Of a stretch of 13,658 nucleotides of DNA, positions 6,852 through 13,238 are shown in pieces. The translations under genes were made by a program, and so were the position numbers. The notes below the pieces were generated by a model. That model was not told where the DNA came from, searched no databases, and saw nothing but the letters and a program-made list of their open reading frames with translations. This DNA is from JANNHP01 sp031404455 (GTDB lineage: Bacteria; Planctomycetota; JAJSAM01; JAJVHW01): positions 1 to 13,658 of the forward strand of contig JANNHP010000247.1 in the NCBI GenBank assembly GCA_031404455.1, written 5' to 3'. The stretch's first letter is position 1. The number at the start of each line of letters is the position of its first letter.

Positions 6852-6861
6852 AGGCTACCCT
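6852..6861. promoter_or_regulatory. Overlapping divergent -10 boxes between glgC and the ATP-grasp gene
   Basis: The ten bases AGGCTACCCT read TACCCT on the + strand (6856-6861) and TAGCCT on the - strand (6857-6852); the two TANNNT boxes share the central TA. The spacing predicts leaders of about 30 nt for glgC and about 34 nt for the ATP-grasp gene at 6903. The minus-strand copy continues CGCGGCC, the same discriminator as at hicB. The layout matches known bidirectional promoters built on -10 symmetry. Confidence 0.5.
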
Positions 6862-6902
6862 TGCGCCGCCCCGAAGATCAACGGCCCCTCTCCGAGGACC
6901 TC

Positions 6903-8123
6903 ATGAAGCACGTCGTGTTCGTCGCCCCTTTCGCCATGACGACCACGCTCCGGTTCATCCGCGCACTCGCGGCGCTGCCCGACGTGCGGCTCGGGCTCAT
7001 CACCCAGGACCCCGCGGAGAAGCTGCCCGAGGACCTGCGCGCCTCCTGTGCCGCGCACTGCCGCGTCGCCGACGGGCTCTCCCCGGACCAGATCGAGCAG
7101 GCGGTCAGGACGATCGCGAAGACGCTCGGCGGCGTCGACTGCCTCCTCGGCACGCTGGAACAGCTCCAGGTGCAGCTCGCCCAGGTCCGCGCGCGGCTCG
7201 GTCTCAAGGGGCTCACCGTCGACGCCGCCGAGAACTTCCGCGACAAGGCGCGGATGAAGACGGCGCTGCGCAACGCGGGGCTGCCCTGCGCGCGGCACAA
7301 GCTGATCGCCACGAGGGACGTCGCGTGGAAGTTCGTCGAAGAGGTGGGCTACCCGATCGTCGTGAAGCCGCCGGCGGGTGCCGGTGCGAAGGGCACCTAC
7401 CGCGTGGACGACGCGCAGTCGATGGGCGAAGCGCTCGAGATGTCGCGTCCCGCGCCGGGCCGCGAGGTGCTGCTCGAGGAGTTCATCGTCGGCGAGGAGT
7501 ACTCGTTCGAGACCGTGTGCATCCGCGGGCGGCCCGTCTGGCATTCGCTTTCGACGTACACGCCGACGCCGCTCGAGGTGCTCCGCAACCCGTGGATCCA
7601 GTGGTGCGTGATGATCCCCCGCGAGATCGACTCGCCGAAGTTCGACGACGTCCGCCGCGCCGGCTTCCGCGCGCTCGAGGTCCTCGGCCAGGGCACCGGC
7701 GTCTCGCACATGGAGTGGTTCCGCCGGAAGAACGGCACCGTCGCCATCTCCGAGATCGGCGCGCGCCCGCCCGGCGCGCAGATCTGCACGCTCATCAGCT
7801 ACGCGCACGACTTCGACTTCTACAGGGCGTGGGCGCGGGTCATGGTGTTCGAGGAGTTCGACCCGCCGCAGAGGAAGTACGCGGCGGGCGCCGCGTACCT
7901 GCGAGGCCAGGGCACGGGCCGCGTCGTCGCGATCCACGGACTCGCCGAGTTGCAGAAGGAGCTCGGCGGGATCGTCGTCGAGGCGAAGCTCCCGCAGGCG
8001 GGCCAAGGCCCGTCGGGCAGCTACGAGGGCGAGGGCTACGTGATCGTGCGCCACCCCGAGACGGCCGTCGTCGAGCGCGCGCTCGCTCGGATCGTCACGG
8101 TGGCGCGCGTGGAGATGGCCTGA
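6903..8123 (+). CDS. ATP-grasp domain protein (first of two paralogues)
   Basis: A 406-aa protein with an N-terminal pre-ATP-grasp Rossmann-like part (KHVVFVAPFAMTT, through about residue 110), then DKARMKTALRNAGLP (114-128), the ATP-binding strand YPIVVKPPAGAGAKG (150-164, Lys155), the hinge VLLEEFIVGEEYSFETV (189-205) and the metal-binding block HMEWFRRKNG...SEIGARPPG (269-291, Glu271 and Glu284). The C-terminal part (about 325-400) is the extra ATP-grasp subdomain of the carboxylase/D-Ala-ligase type. It should be an ATP-dependent carboxylate ligase; the substrate is unknown. The ATG at 6903 has a Shine-Dalgarno GAGGA 6 nt before it. It diverges from glgC over a shared promoter core and lies 234 bp before a paralogue of nearly equal length. 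Confidence 0.9.
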   Translation: MKHVVFVAPFAMTTTLRFIRALAALPDVRLGLITQDPAEKLPEDLRASCAAHCRVADGLSPDQIEQAVRTIAKTLGGVDCLLGTLEQLQVQLAQVRARLGLKGLTVDAAENFRDKARMKTALRNAGLPCARHKLIATRDVAWKFVEEVGYPIVVKPPAGAGAKGTYRVDDAQSMGEALEMSRPAPGREVLLEEFIVGEEYSFETVCIRGRPVWHSLSTYTPTPLEVLRNPWIQWCVMIPREIDSPKFDDVRRAGFRALEVLGQGTGVSHMEWFRRKNGTVAISEIGARPPGAQICTLISYAHDFDFYRAWARVMVFEEFDPPQRKYAAGAAYLRGQGTGRVVAIHGLAELQKELGGIVVEAKLPQAGQGPSGSYEGEGYVIVRHPETAVVERALARIVTVARVEMA

Positions 8124-8169
8124 GGTGATCCCCCGGCGGCGCCCCGTCTCGTCGGATCTGCGAAACGCC

Positions 8170-8279
8170 GCTTCGCCCCGACGGGGCGAGGCATGCCCCG
8201 CCCGGTTCGGCCACGGACCAGGAACACGGGACCTGACCATCCCGCCGGGCGGTACGAGACCGTCCTGCGGACGGTCTCG
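8170..8279 (+). terminator. Two stem-loops between the ATP-grasp genes
   Basis: The 234-bp gap 8124-8357 has no gene. It holds two hairpins. One is a 10-bp stem (8170-8179 with 8183-8192, loop GAC, one G-T pair). The other is a perfect 11-bp stem, CGAGACCGTCC (8255-8265) with GGACGGTCTCG (8269-8279), loop TGC. Neither is followed by a T-run. They may terminate or attenuate between the paralogues. No clear promoter was found for the second gene. Confidence 0.55.
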
Positions 8280-8357
8280 CGGCGGCCATGCGTCGCCCCC
8301 ACGGATGAACTCATTTCGTCCCGCGCCACCGCAGATCAACCCACAGGAGCCATCCCC

Positions 8358-9575
8358 ATGAACGTCCTGATGATCTCGCCGGGCTATCCGCAGGAGATGG
8401 AGTACTTCGCGCGCGGGCTGAGGAAGGTCGGCGCGAACGTGTATGGCATCGGCGATTCCGCGCAGGCCGCTCTCCCGCCGATGGCGAAGCAGGCGCTCTC
8501 CGGCTACCTCCAGCTCCGCAACCTCTGGCAGGAGGACCAGACGGTCGAAGCGGTCCGTCAGTGGTCGAAGAGCGTGCGCATCGACCGCGTCGAGTGCCTC
8601 TGGGAGCCGGGGATGATCCTCGCGGCGAAGATCCGCCAGGGGCTCGGCCTGCCGGGCATGACCGTGGCCGAGACCATCCCCTTCCGCGACAAGGAGACGA
8701 TGAAGCTCGTGCTCGACAAGGCGGGTGTCCGCACGCCGAGGCACCACCGCGCGAAGAACGCACCCGAGATCCGCGCCGCGGCGAAGGACATCGGCTGGCC
8801 GATCATCATCAAGCCGATCGCGGGCGCGGGCTCCGCCGACACCTGGCGCTGCGACTCCGACGCCGACCTCGAACGCGCGATCGGTCTCACGCGGCACGTG
8901 GAGGAGTTCAGCGTCGAGGAGTTCATCGAGGCCGAGGAGTTCACGTTCGACACCGTCTGCGCAGGCGGAAGGATCCTCTACTACAACATCAGTTGGTACC
9001 GGCCGCGGCCGCTCGTCGCGCGGCAGAACCAATGGGTCACGTCGCAGACGATCGCGCTGCGCGACCCCGACCAGGCGTATCTCGCCGGCGGCGTCAAGAT
9101 GGGCCGCGAGGTCATCAAGGCCCTCGGCTTCAAGGACGGCTTCACGCACATGGAGTGGTTCCGCAAGGCGGACGGCGAGGCGGTGTTCGGCGAGATCGCG
9201 TGCCGCGCCGCCGGCGCCCGGACGACCGAGATCATGAACTACGCGTGCGACATCGACGTGTGGACGGGCTGGGCCGAGGCCGTCTGCCACGGCCGGTGGA
9301 CGCAGCCGGTCGAGCGGAAGTGGAACGCGTGCATCCTCTTCAAGCGGGCGCAGGGCGAGGGCCGCATCCAGCGGATCACCGGCCTCGACCGCTTCCTCGC
9401 CGAGTACGGAGAGTTCGTCGTCTGCACCGAGCTCCTGCCGATCGGGGCGCCCCGCCGCAACTGGAAGCAGACGCTCATCTCCGACGGCTGGGTCATTTTC
9501 CGCCACCCCGACATCGGCGCGACGATCGAGATCGCGGACAAGTTCTCGACGGACGTGCAGATGTTCGCCGGCTGA
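8358..9575 (+). CDS. ATP-grasp domain protein (second of two paralogues)
   Basis: A 405-aa paralogue of the protein encoded at 6903-8123, colinear along its length. Shared blocks are DKETMKLVLDKAGVRTPRHH (111-130), WPIIIKPIAGAGSADTW (147-163, Lys152), VEEFIEAEEFTFDTV (186-200) and THMEWFRKADG...GEIACRAAGA (263-287, Glu266 and Glu279). The ATP and metal ligands are kept, while the residue after the metal site changes from GARPPGA to ACRAAGA and the substrate-side segment NISWYRPRPLV differs from STYTPTPLEV, which suggests a different substrate. A Shine-Dalgarno CAGGAG lies 9 nt before the ATG. The two enzymes may act in sequence on one molecule. A strong stem-loop follows 2 nt after the stop. 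Confidence 0.9.
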   Translation: MNVLMISPGYPQEMEYFARGLRKVGANVYGIGDSAQAALPPMAKQALSGYLQLRNLWQEDQTVEAVRQWSKSVRIDRVECLWEPGMILAAKIRQGLGLPGMTVAETIPFRDKETMKLVLDKAGVRTPRHHRAKNAPEIRAAAKDIGWPIIIKPIAGAGSADTWRCDSDADLERAIGLTRHVEEFSVEEFIEAEEFTFDTVCAGGRILYYNISWYRPRPLVARQNQWVTSQTIALRDPDQAYLAGGVKMGREVIKALGFKDGFTHMEWFRKADGEAVFGEIACRAAGARTTEIMNYACDIDVWTGWAEAVCHGRWTQPVERKWNACILFKRAQGEGRIQRITGLDRFLAEYGEFVVCTELLPIGAPRRNWKQTLISDGWVIFRHPDIGATIEIADKFSTDVQMFAG

Positions 9576-9577
9576 AA

Positions 9578-9602
9578 TCGCGCGGGCGAAGCGCCCGCGC
9601 GA
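9578..9602 (+). terminator. Stem-loop terminator after the second ATP-grasp gene
   Basis: TCGCGCGGGCG (9578-9588) pairs perfectly with CGCCCGCGCGA (9592-9602) around the loop AAG. It begins 2 nt after the TGA. There is no T-run, in keeping with the other hairpins of this genome. Confidence 0.7.
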
Positions 9603-9653
9603 ACTCAGGTATCGCGGCGAGGGGAGCGTCCGTCGATCCCGGGGGGAGTGCCG

Positions 9654-10493
9654 ATGCACGTGGCCACGATCGACTTCCCCATCCGAGGACGACTCACTGC
9701 GAACGCCGCCGACGCGGCGTTGTCGCTTCTCGCCACCTGGTACAAGAACGGCCAGATCGTCGGCGACGACTGGCCGTTGGTACGGCTCGGTGGCGTGCTG
9801 CGCGCCCACGTCTCGCTGCCAGCGCGCGACTCCCTGAAGTCGGGGTACTCGAACCGGTACGTCCGGCAGGAACTAGCCGGACTGGCGGCGGCGGGCCTGG
9901 ACAAGCCGAAGGTGACGATCCTCGGACCCGACCCGGGCACGCCGGACCCATGCGCCTGCAGAGCGCGCCCGTTCCAGATCCTCGTCACGAACTTCCTCGA
10001 TCCGGGCTCTCCGCTGCGCTGCGGCGCGTGTTTCGCCCCCGTCCCGCTCTACCTCACGTCGCACACAACGGACCACGAACACCTCGACGTGCTGCAGTGG
10101 GCTGCGGACTACCGCGCGTGCGACACCCTGCAGACGCACTGCACCGTCGGCGAACTGTTCACCGAGCGGCAGATGCAGGATGTGCGCAGCGCGCTGTCGA
10201 GGACGGGACGGCGCCTGTGCCGCGAAGTCGCCACGCGCACCGGCATCCCGACGTACTACTTCCTCGCCAAGAGTCGCGGGCGGAGCGTCGTACACGAGTG
10301 CCGTCGACGCTGTCCGTCCTGCGCTAGTCGCTGGCTGCTCCCGACACCGCTCCACGACCGGTTCGACTTCAAGTGCGATCGCTGCTTCCTGCTCTCGAAC
10401 ATCGCGTACGCCGTCGCGTGGCAGGTGAGGGATCGCGGAGCCGAGAGCGCCGAGAAGCCGACCGGGGTTTCGCCACGGAGACGCGCGACGTAG
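9654..10493 (+). CDS. DUF2310 family Zn-ribbon protein
   Basis: A 279-aa protein recognised from the conserved DUF2310 core: SPLRCGACFAPVPLY (119-133), WAADYRACDTLQTHCTVGE (149-167), GIPTYYFL (197-204), then CPSCASRWLL (220-229) and DFKCDRCFLLSNIAY (238-252). The paired cysteines CxC (100, 102), CxxC (123/126), CxxC (220/223) and CxxC (241/244) should bind zinc; the family is described as Zn-ribbon-containing and possibly nucleic-acid-binding, with no established role. The ATG at 9654 is chosen because GGGGGGAG ends about 6 nt before it; the in-frame GTG at 9648 lies inside that Shine-Dalgarno. The tail after residue 255 (RDRGAESAEKPTGVSPRRRAT) is low-complexity. It is monocistronic between two hairpin-bounded units and converges on a gene remnant. 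Confidence 0.85.
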   Translation: MHVATIDFPIRGRLTANAADAALSLLATWYKNGQIVGDDWPLVRLGGVLRAHVSLPARDSLKSGYSNRYVRQELAGLAAAGLDKPKVTILGPDPGTPDPCACRARPFQILVTNFLDPGSPLRCGACFAPVPLYLTSHTTDHEHLDVLQWAADYRACDTLQTHCTVGELFTERQMQDVRSALSRTGRRLCREVATRTGIPTYYFLAKSRGRSVVHECRRRCPSCASRWLLPTPLHDRFDFKCDRCFLLSNIAYAVAWQVRDRGAESAEKPTGVSPRRRAT

Positions 10494-10518
10494 GCGAGAC
10501 GTATCCGCCGGCGATCGT

Positions 10519-10606
10519 CTACTTCGTCGCGAACGTCCACGTGAACTCGGCGGGGCCCATCGTGCGGTCGGCGCGGAAGCGAGCGACGCACGTGCGGCGG
10601 CGGTCG
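10519..10606 (-). repeat. 88-bp direct repeat, copy 1 (copy 2 at 13239-13326)
   Basis: By eye about 12 of 88 positions differ between the copies, with no gap. Both are in the same orientation and both end in a stop codon (TAG here, TGA in copy 2). They bracket the two-component region and could recombine to delete it. Confidence 0.75.
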
Positions 10607-10652
10607 CAGCGAAGGCCGCGATCGCGCGTCGCCGGGTCAGTCTCGTGTCCAT
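10519..10652 (-). pseudogene. Remnant of a CAP-like secreted-protein gene with an internal deletion
   Basis: A strong Shine-Dalgarno (AGGAGG, 6 nt before the ATG) and start at 10652 lead into MDTRLTRRRAIAAFAATAAA, a good twin-arginine or Sec signal. At about 10606 the reading passes, out of frame, into DNA that in another frame encodes RRRTC-VARFRADR and MGPAEFTWTFATK followed by TAG at 10519. That 88-bp end is about 86% identical to the 3' end of the CAP-like gene at 13239-13326. The simplest history is a paralogue of that gene which lost its middle, keeping only the signal and the last 28 codons. The start-site frame stays open to 9873 but runs antisense through the DUF2310 gene and is not expected to mean anything. 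It follows the PepSY gene by 11 nt, so it was the last gene of that operon. Confidence 0.65.
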
Positions 10653-10663
10653 GACATGCCTCC

Positions 10664-11512
10664 TCATCGTTCCTGCGGGAAGATCCGCAGTTCGGTCGCC
10701 TCGCCGAACTCCTTGCCGGTGTTCACCTGGTAGAAGCCGCCCTTGTCCTTGTCCGGCGCAGGTGCAAGGACGGTGTCTCCCTTCGCGTTCGCGATGAGGA
10801 TCTTCCCGATCGCGCAAGGCGCCTCCTTGATGCGGAAGTAGACGAACCCGTTCGCGTCCTCGACGCCCGCGCACCCGAACTCGACGACCCATTCCCCTTC
10901 ACGGACGAACTCGTGGCGTTTGACGGCGACGCGCACCGTCGTCGTCTCCTCTACCTGCGCGACCAACATGCCGGAGGCGAGATCCCAGGTCCACTCGCGG
11001 ACGACGCCGTCCTTCGCCGTTCGGGCGAGGACGAGCGCCTTGCGTCCCTTCAGCACAGGGGTCACGGAGAGGACGACGCCGCCGTCCTTCTCCATCCTCT
11101 CGACGAGCGCTCCGAGCGAGAGCGGCGAGAGGGACATGAGCGCGAGCTGCTGCGCGGAACGGGCCACGTGCGGGACGTCGGCGAAGACCTCGACTTCCGG
11201 GGTCCACACCGCCTCGGAAGGCGACCCGATGAGTTCCATCAGGACGTTGTGCTCGGCGTCCCGTTCGAGACCTTTCTCCGCGACGTACACGGAGAGCATC
11301 AGGGCGCCCTTCGCGTCGAACTCGAACTTTGCCGAGATCGCGGCGGCGCCGCCCTTCTCCGCGTGACGGATGCCGGCGGCGAGCGTCACCTTGCTCGCGG
11401 GGAGGGCGCGAACGAGCGCTCCCAGGTCGTCCGCGTCGCCTGCGTGCGACGGCGGACTCCACGCGACTGCGAGCGCGGACGCGATCACGGCGACGACTGC
11501 TGCAGACCTCAT
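10664..11512 (-). CDS. Secreted PepSY-like protein of a two-component operon
   Basis: A 282-aa protein with a Sec signal peptide (MRSAAVVAVIASALAVAWS, cleavage likely after SHA at about residue 24). Two PepSY-like repeats can be made out: KVTLAAGIRHAEK...AKFEFDAKGALMLSVYVAEK (41-80) and a second around VVLSVTPVLKGRKALVLARTAKDGVVREWTWDLASGMLV (146-184), each strand-strand with an Asp/Gly turn. PepSY proteins are often encoded with two-component systems and act outside the cytoplasmic membrane, commonly as protease inhibitors or sensors. Two Cys (214, 233) could form a disulfide. The start at 11512 has a Shine-Dalgarno GAGAGGTGAG. It directly follows a truncated sensor kinase. The PepSY call is by pattern only; the mature C-terminal part is unrecognised. 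Confidence 0.65.
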   Translation of the reverse strand: MRSAAVVAVIASALAVAWSPPSHAGDADDLGALVRALPASKVTLAAGIRHAEKGGAAAISAKFEFDAKGALMLSVYVAEKGLERDAEHNVLMELIGSPSEAVWTPEVEVFADVPHVARSAQQLALMSLSPLSLGALVERMEKDGGVVLSVTPVLKGRKALVLARTAKDGVVREWTWDLASGMLVAQVEETTTVRVAVKRHEFVREGEWVVEFGCAGVEDANGFVYFRIKEAPCAIGKILIANAKGDTVLAPAPDKDKGGFYQVNTGKEFGEATELRIFPQER

Positions 11513-11537
11513 GACTCACCTCTCTGCTGGTTCTCCC

Positions 11538-12218
11538 CGCGGTGAACCGCGTGAGGCGGTCGAAGGATCCTTCCAGGCGCGCGAGCGTCTCGTTGAAGAC
11601 GACGGCCAGGCTGCCGATCTCGTCTCCCTGGTTCTCGACGGGGAGGCGCTCCGCGAGGCGCTCGGCCGTGATTCGCCGCGCGCGCGCCGCCATCTCGCCG
11701 ATCGGCGCCAGAGCCCGCCGCGCGAGCATGTACCCGCCGAGCGCTGCCGCGCCGACGCCCAGCGGCAGGCCGAGAAAGAGGACGAGGCGGAGCCGCGAGA
11801 GTTCGTCGCGCATGTCGCCCAGGGCGCGTCCGGTGCGAATCGTGACCGCCTCGGAGCCGGTCGCGGGCGGCATCGCCTTCACTTCGTGCGGCCACTCCAG
11901 GACGCGAAGCGAGCCGTCCTCCGTGAACCCGGGACTCCGGTGGATCGTCCGGCCGTCCGCTCCCACCACGTGGACGGTCGGAAGCGGTGCCGCGTGGTCG
12001 GCCGCGAGGCCGGGATCGTGCGAGAGCCAGACCGCGGCGCCGGACTCGCCGGAGTATCCGAGCATCGTCTCGGCTCGCTCGTAGTCGTCGTGGATCTCGC
12101 CTGCGAGGCGATCCGACAGGCGTCCCGCGACCGTGAGGTAGACGAAGATCCCGTAGACGATCATCACGGACGCGAGCGTCCCGGCGTACCAGAGCGTGAG
12201 GCGCGTGCGCAGCTTCAC
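11538..12218 (-). pseudogene. Sensor histidine kinase cut off before the H-box
   Basis: The GTG at 12218 overlaps the response-regulator stop (GTGA). The 227 recognisable residues give TM1 (about 8-30), a periplasmic sensor segment (31-142), TM2 (143-165) and a HAMP domain (166-217, with RRALAPIGEMAARARRITAERL and GDEIGSLAVVFNETLARLE). They end at SFDRLTRFTA, where kinases of the CusS-like type continue ADASHELRTPLT. Instead the DNA goes straight into the Shine-Dalgarno and start of the PepSY gene. The phosphoacceptor His, dimerisation helices and ATPase domain are missing. The frame stays open to 10899, overlapping the PepSY gene out of frame with no kinase-like sequence. So this is a truncated gene, or an assembly that lost about 700 bp. 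Confidence 0.8.
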
Positions 12219-12898
12219 GGCGCGCGCTCCGAGACCTGGAATCCCACGCCACGGATCGTGTGGATCAGGCGCACCGTGAACTCCTGGTCCACCTTCCTGC
12301 GGAGCCGCGTCATGTGGACGTCGATCACGTTGTCGAGCGGCGTCGCCCGGGACGTCTCTTTCCACACGTCGCGGGCGAGCATCTCGCGCGAGACCGGCGA
12401 TCCCGCGTGCCGGACAAGGAACTCGAGGAGTTCGAATTCACGCGCGGTGAGGTCGAGCCCCCGGCCGCCGCGATCGACGCGTCGAGTGACGAGGTCCATC
12501 GAGAGGTCGCCCACTTTCAGGCGCAGCACCAGGTCCGTGCGGCCCCGGCGCAGGAGGGCGCGGATGCGCGCCACGAGTTCCGGGAACGCGAAAGGCTTGA
12601 CGAGGTAGTCGTCCGCGCCGCGATCGAGGCCGGCGACGCGATCGAGGACCGAGTCCCGGGCCGTCAGGACGAGCACCGGCGTGTCCATGCCGCGGCGACG
12701 GATCGCTTCCAGCACCTCGAGGCCGCTGCGGCCCGGGAGCATCAGGTCCAGGATGACGAGATCGAAAGTCTCGGAGCCGACGCGGAAGAACCCGTCTTCG
12801 CCCGTCCGAGCCACGACGACCTCGTAATGCTCACCCTCGAGCCCTTCCTTCAGGGCCCGCGCGACCTTCGCTTCGTCCTCGACCACCAGGATGCGCAC
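12215..12898 (-). CDS. OmpR/PhoB-family response regulator
   Basis: A 227-aa two-domain regulator. The receiver domain (1-115) has the acidic pair Glu7/Asp8 with phosphoacceptor Asp51 in DLVILDLMLPGRSG, Thr79 and Lys101 in LVKPFAF, all intact. A short linker leads to the C-terminal winged helix (about 128-225), with LDLTAREFELLEFLVRHAG, VSREMLARDVW and the recognition-helix region NVIDVHMTRLRRKVD, ending TIRGVGFQV. The GTG at 12898 is chosen because it starts the receiver (VRILVVEDE) and has GGAGGT 8 nt upstream; an ATG 9 codons earlier would precede the Shine-Dalgarno. It resembles CusR/CopR-type metal or envelope regulators, but the signal is not readable. Its cognate kinase next door has lost its catalytic core. 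A MITE-like element and a dyad lie upstream. Confidence 0.95.
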   Translation of the reverse strand: MRILVVEDEAKVARALKEGLEGEHYEVVVARTGEDGFFRVGSETFDLVILDLMLPGRSGLEVLEAIRRRGMDTPVLVLTARDSVLDRVAGLDRGADDYLVKPFAFPELVARIRALLRRGRTDLVLRLKVGDLSMDLVTRRVDRGGRGLDLTAREFELLEFLVRHAGSPVSREMLARDVWKETSRATPLDNVIDVHMTRLRRKVDQEFTVRLIHTIRGVGFQVSERAP

Positions 12899-12950
12899 TT
12901 GCGGAGACCTCCTCGGTCCCCTCATTCAACGCGACCCCGCGTCCCGGCGC

Positions 12951-12981
12951 TCCTGACGTCCTCCTGAAATCAGCGTCAGGA
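12951..12981. promoter_or_regulatory. Dyad upstream of the response-regulator gene
   Basis: TCCTGACG (12951-12958) and CGTCAGGA (12974-12981) are perfect inverted copies 15 bp apart, with a smaller CTGA-AA-TCAG between them. The site is 53-83 bp before the regulator GTG and abuts the MITE-like element. It could be an operator or part of the 5' leader. Confidence 0.35.
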
Positions 12982-12982
12982 T

Positions 12983-13217
12983 CTAGCAGCCTGTCGCGGT
13001 AACCCTCGCGGAGCCGGTCACGCGGGTTGCTGGACGTCGCATGCGCCGGCCGGTCGCCGCTCGGCAACCCGCGCGCCCCGGGGGGTTGAACCTGGGAGCG
13101 CGTCTGCTGCGCCGCCGTCTCGGACCGACTGGGGGAAGTCGCTCCTTCGCCGGCGGCTTGCATCCATCGCTCCCAGGCACAACCGGCTCTCGCGGCGTCA
13201 CCGCGACAGGCTGCTAG
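12983..13217. mobile_element. MITE-like element with 18-bp perfect terminal inverted repeats and cloverleaf fold
   Basis: CTAGCAGCCTGTCGCGGT (12983-13000) is exactly inverted at 13200-13217. CTAG at each outer end may be a 4-bp target duplication, leaving a body of 227 bp with 14-bp ends. Inside, CGCG-GAGCCGGT (13007-13018) pairs with 13182-13194 with one bulge, extending the outer stem. Two arms branch from it: 13021-13030 with 13064-13073 (10 bp), and 13091-13100 with 13168-13177 (10 bp), the latter continued by 13111-13117 with 13151-13157. No transposase or convincing gene is inside. It sits between the CAP-like gene (22 bp after its stop) and the response regulator. The CAGGCTGCTAG end resembles the ends of some DDE insertion sequences. 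A structured RNA or REP-like element is the alternative. Confidence 0.6.
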
Positions 13218-13238
13218 CAGTCGGGCCGGCGCCGGAAC

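Noticed and set aside
6855..9809. A 984-codon minus-strand open frame over both ATP-grasp genes
   Set aside because: Low-complexity Arg/Asp/Leu sequence antisense to two well-supported genes; a shadow of high GC.
9873..10652. A 260-aa protein from the MDTRLTRRR start
   Set aside because: After the signal sequence it runs antisense through the DUF2310 gene and has no recognisable fold; better read as a remnant.
10899..11537. Kinase frame continuing about 210 codons into the PepSY gene
   Set aside because: Arg-rich shadow sequence in another frame of a good gene; no H-box, N-box or G-box.
12260..12967. + strand open frame opposite the response regulator
   Set aside because: Antisense to a gene with complete receiver and winged-helix motifs; no family resemblance.
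12983..13217. The cloverleaf read as a tRNA or other known RNA gene
   Set aside because: Arm sizes, the length of 235 bp and the absence of T-loop or CCA features do not fit tRNA; no known riboswitch or tmRNA core was recognised.
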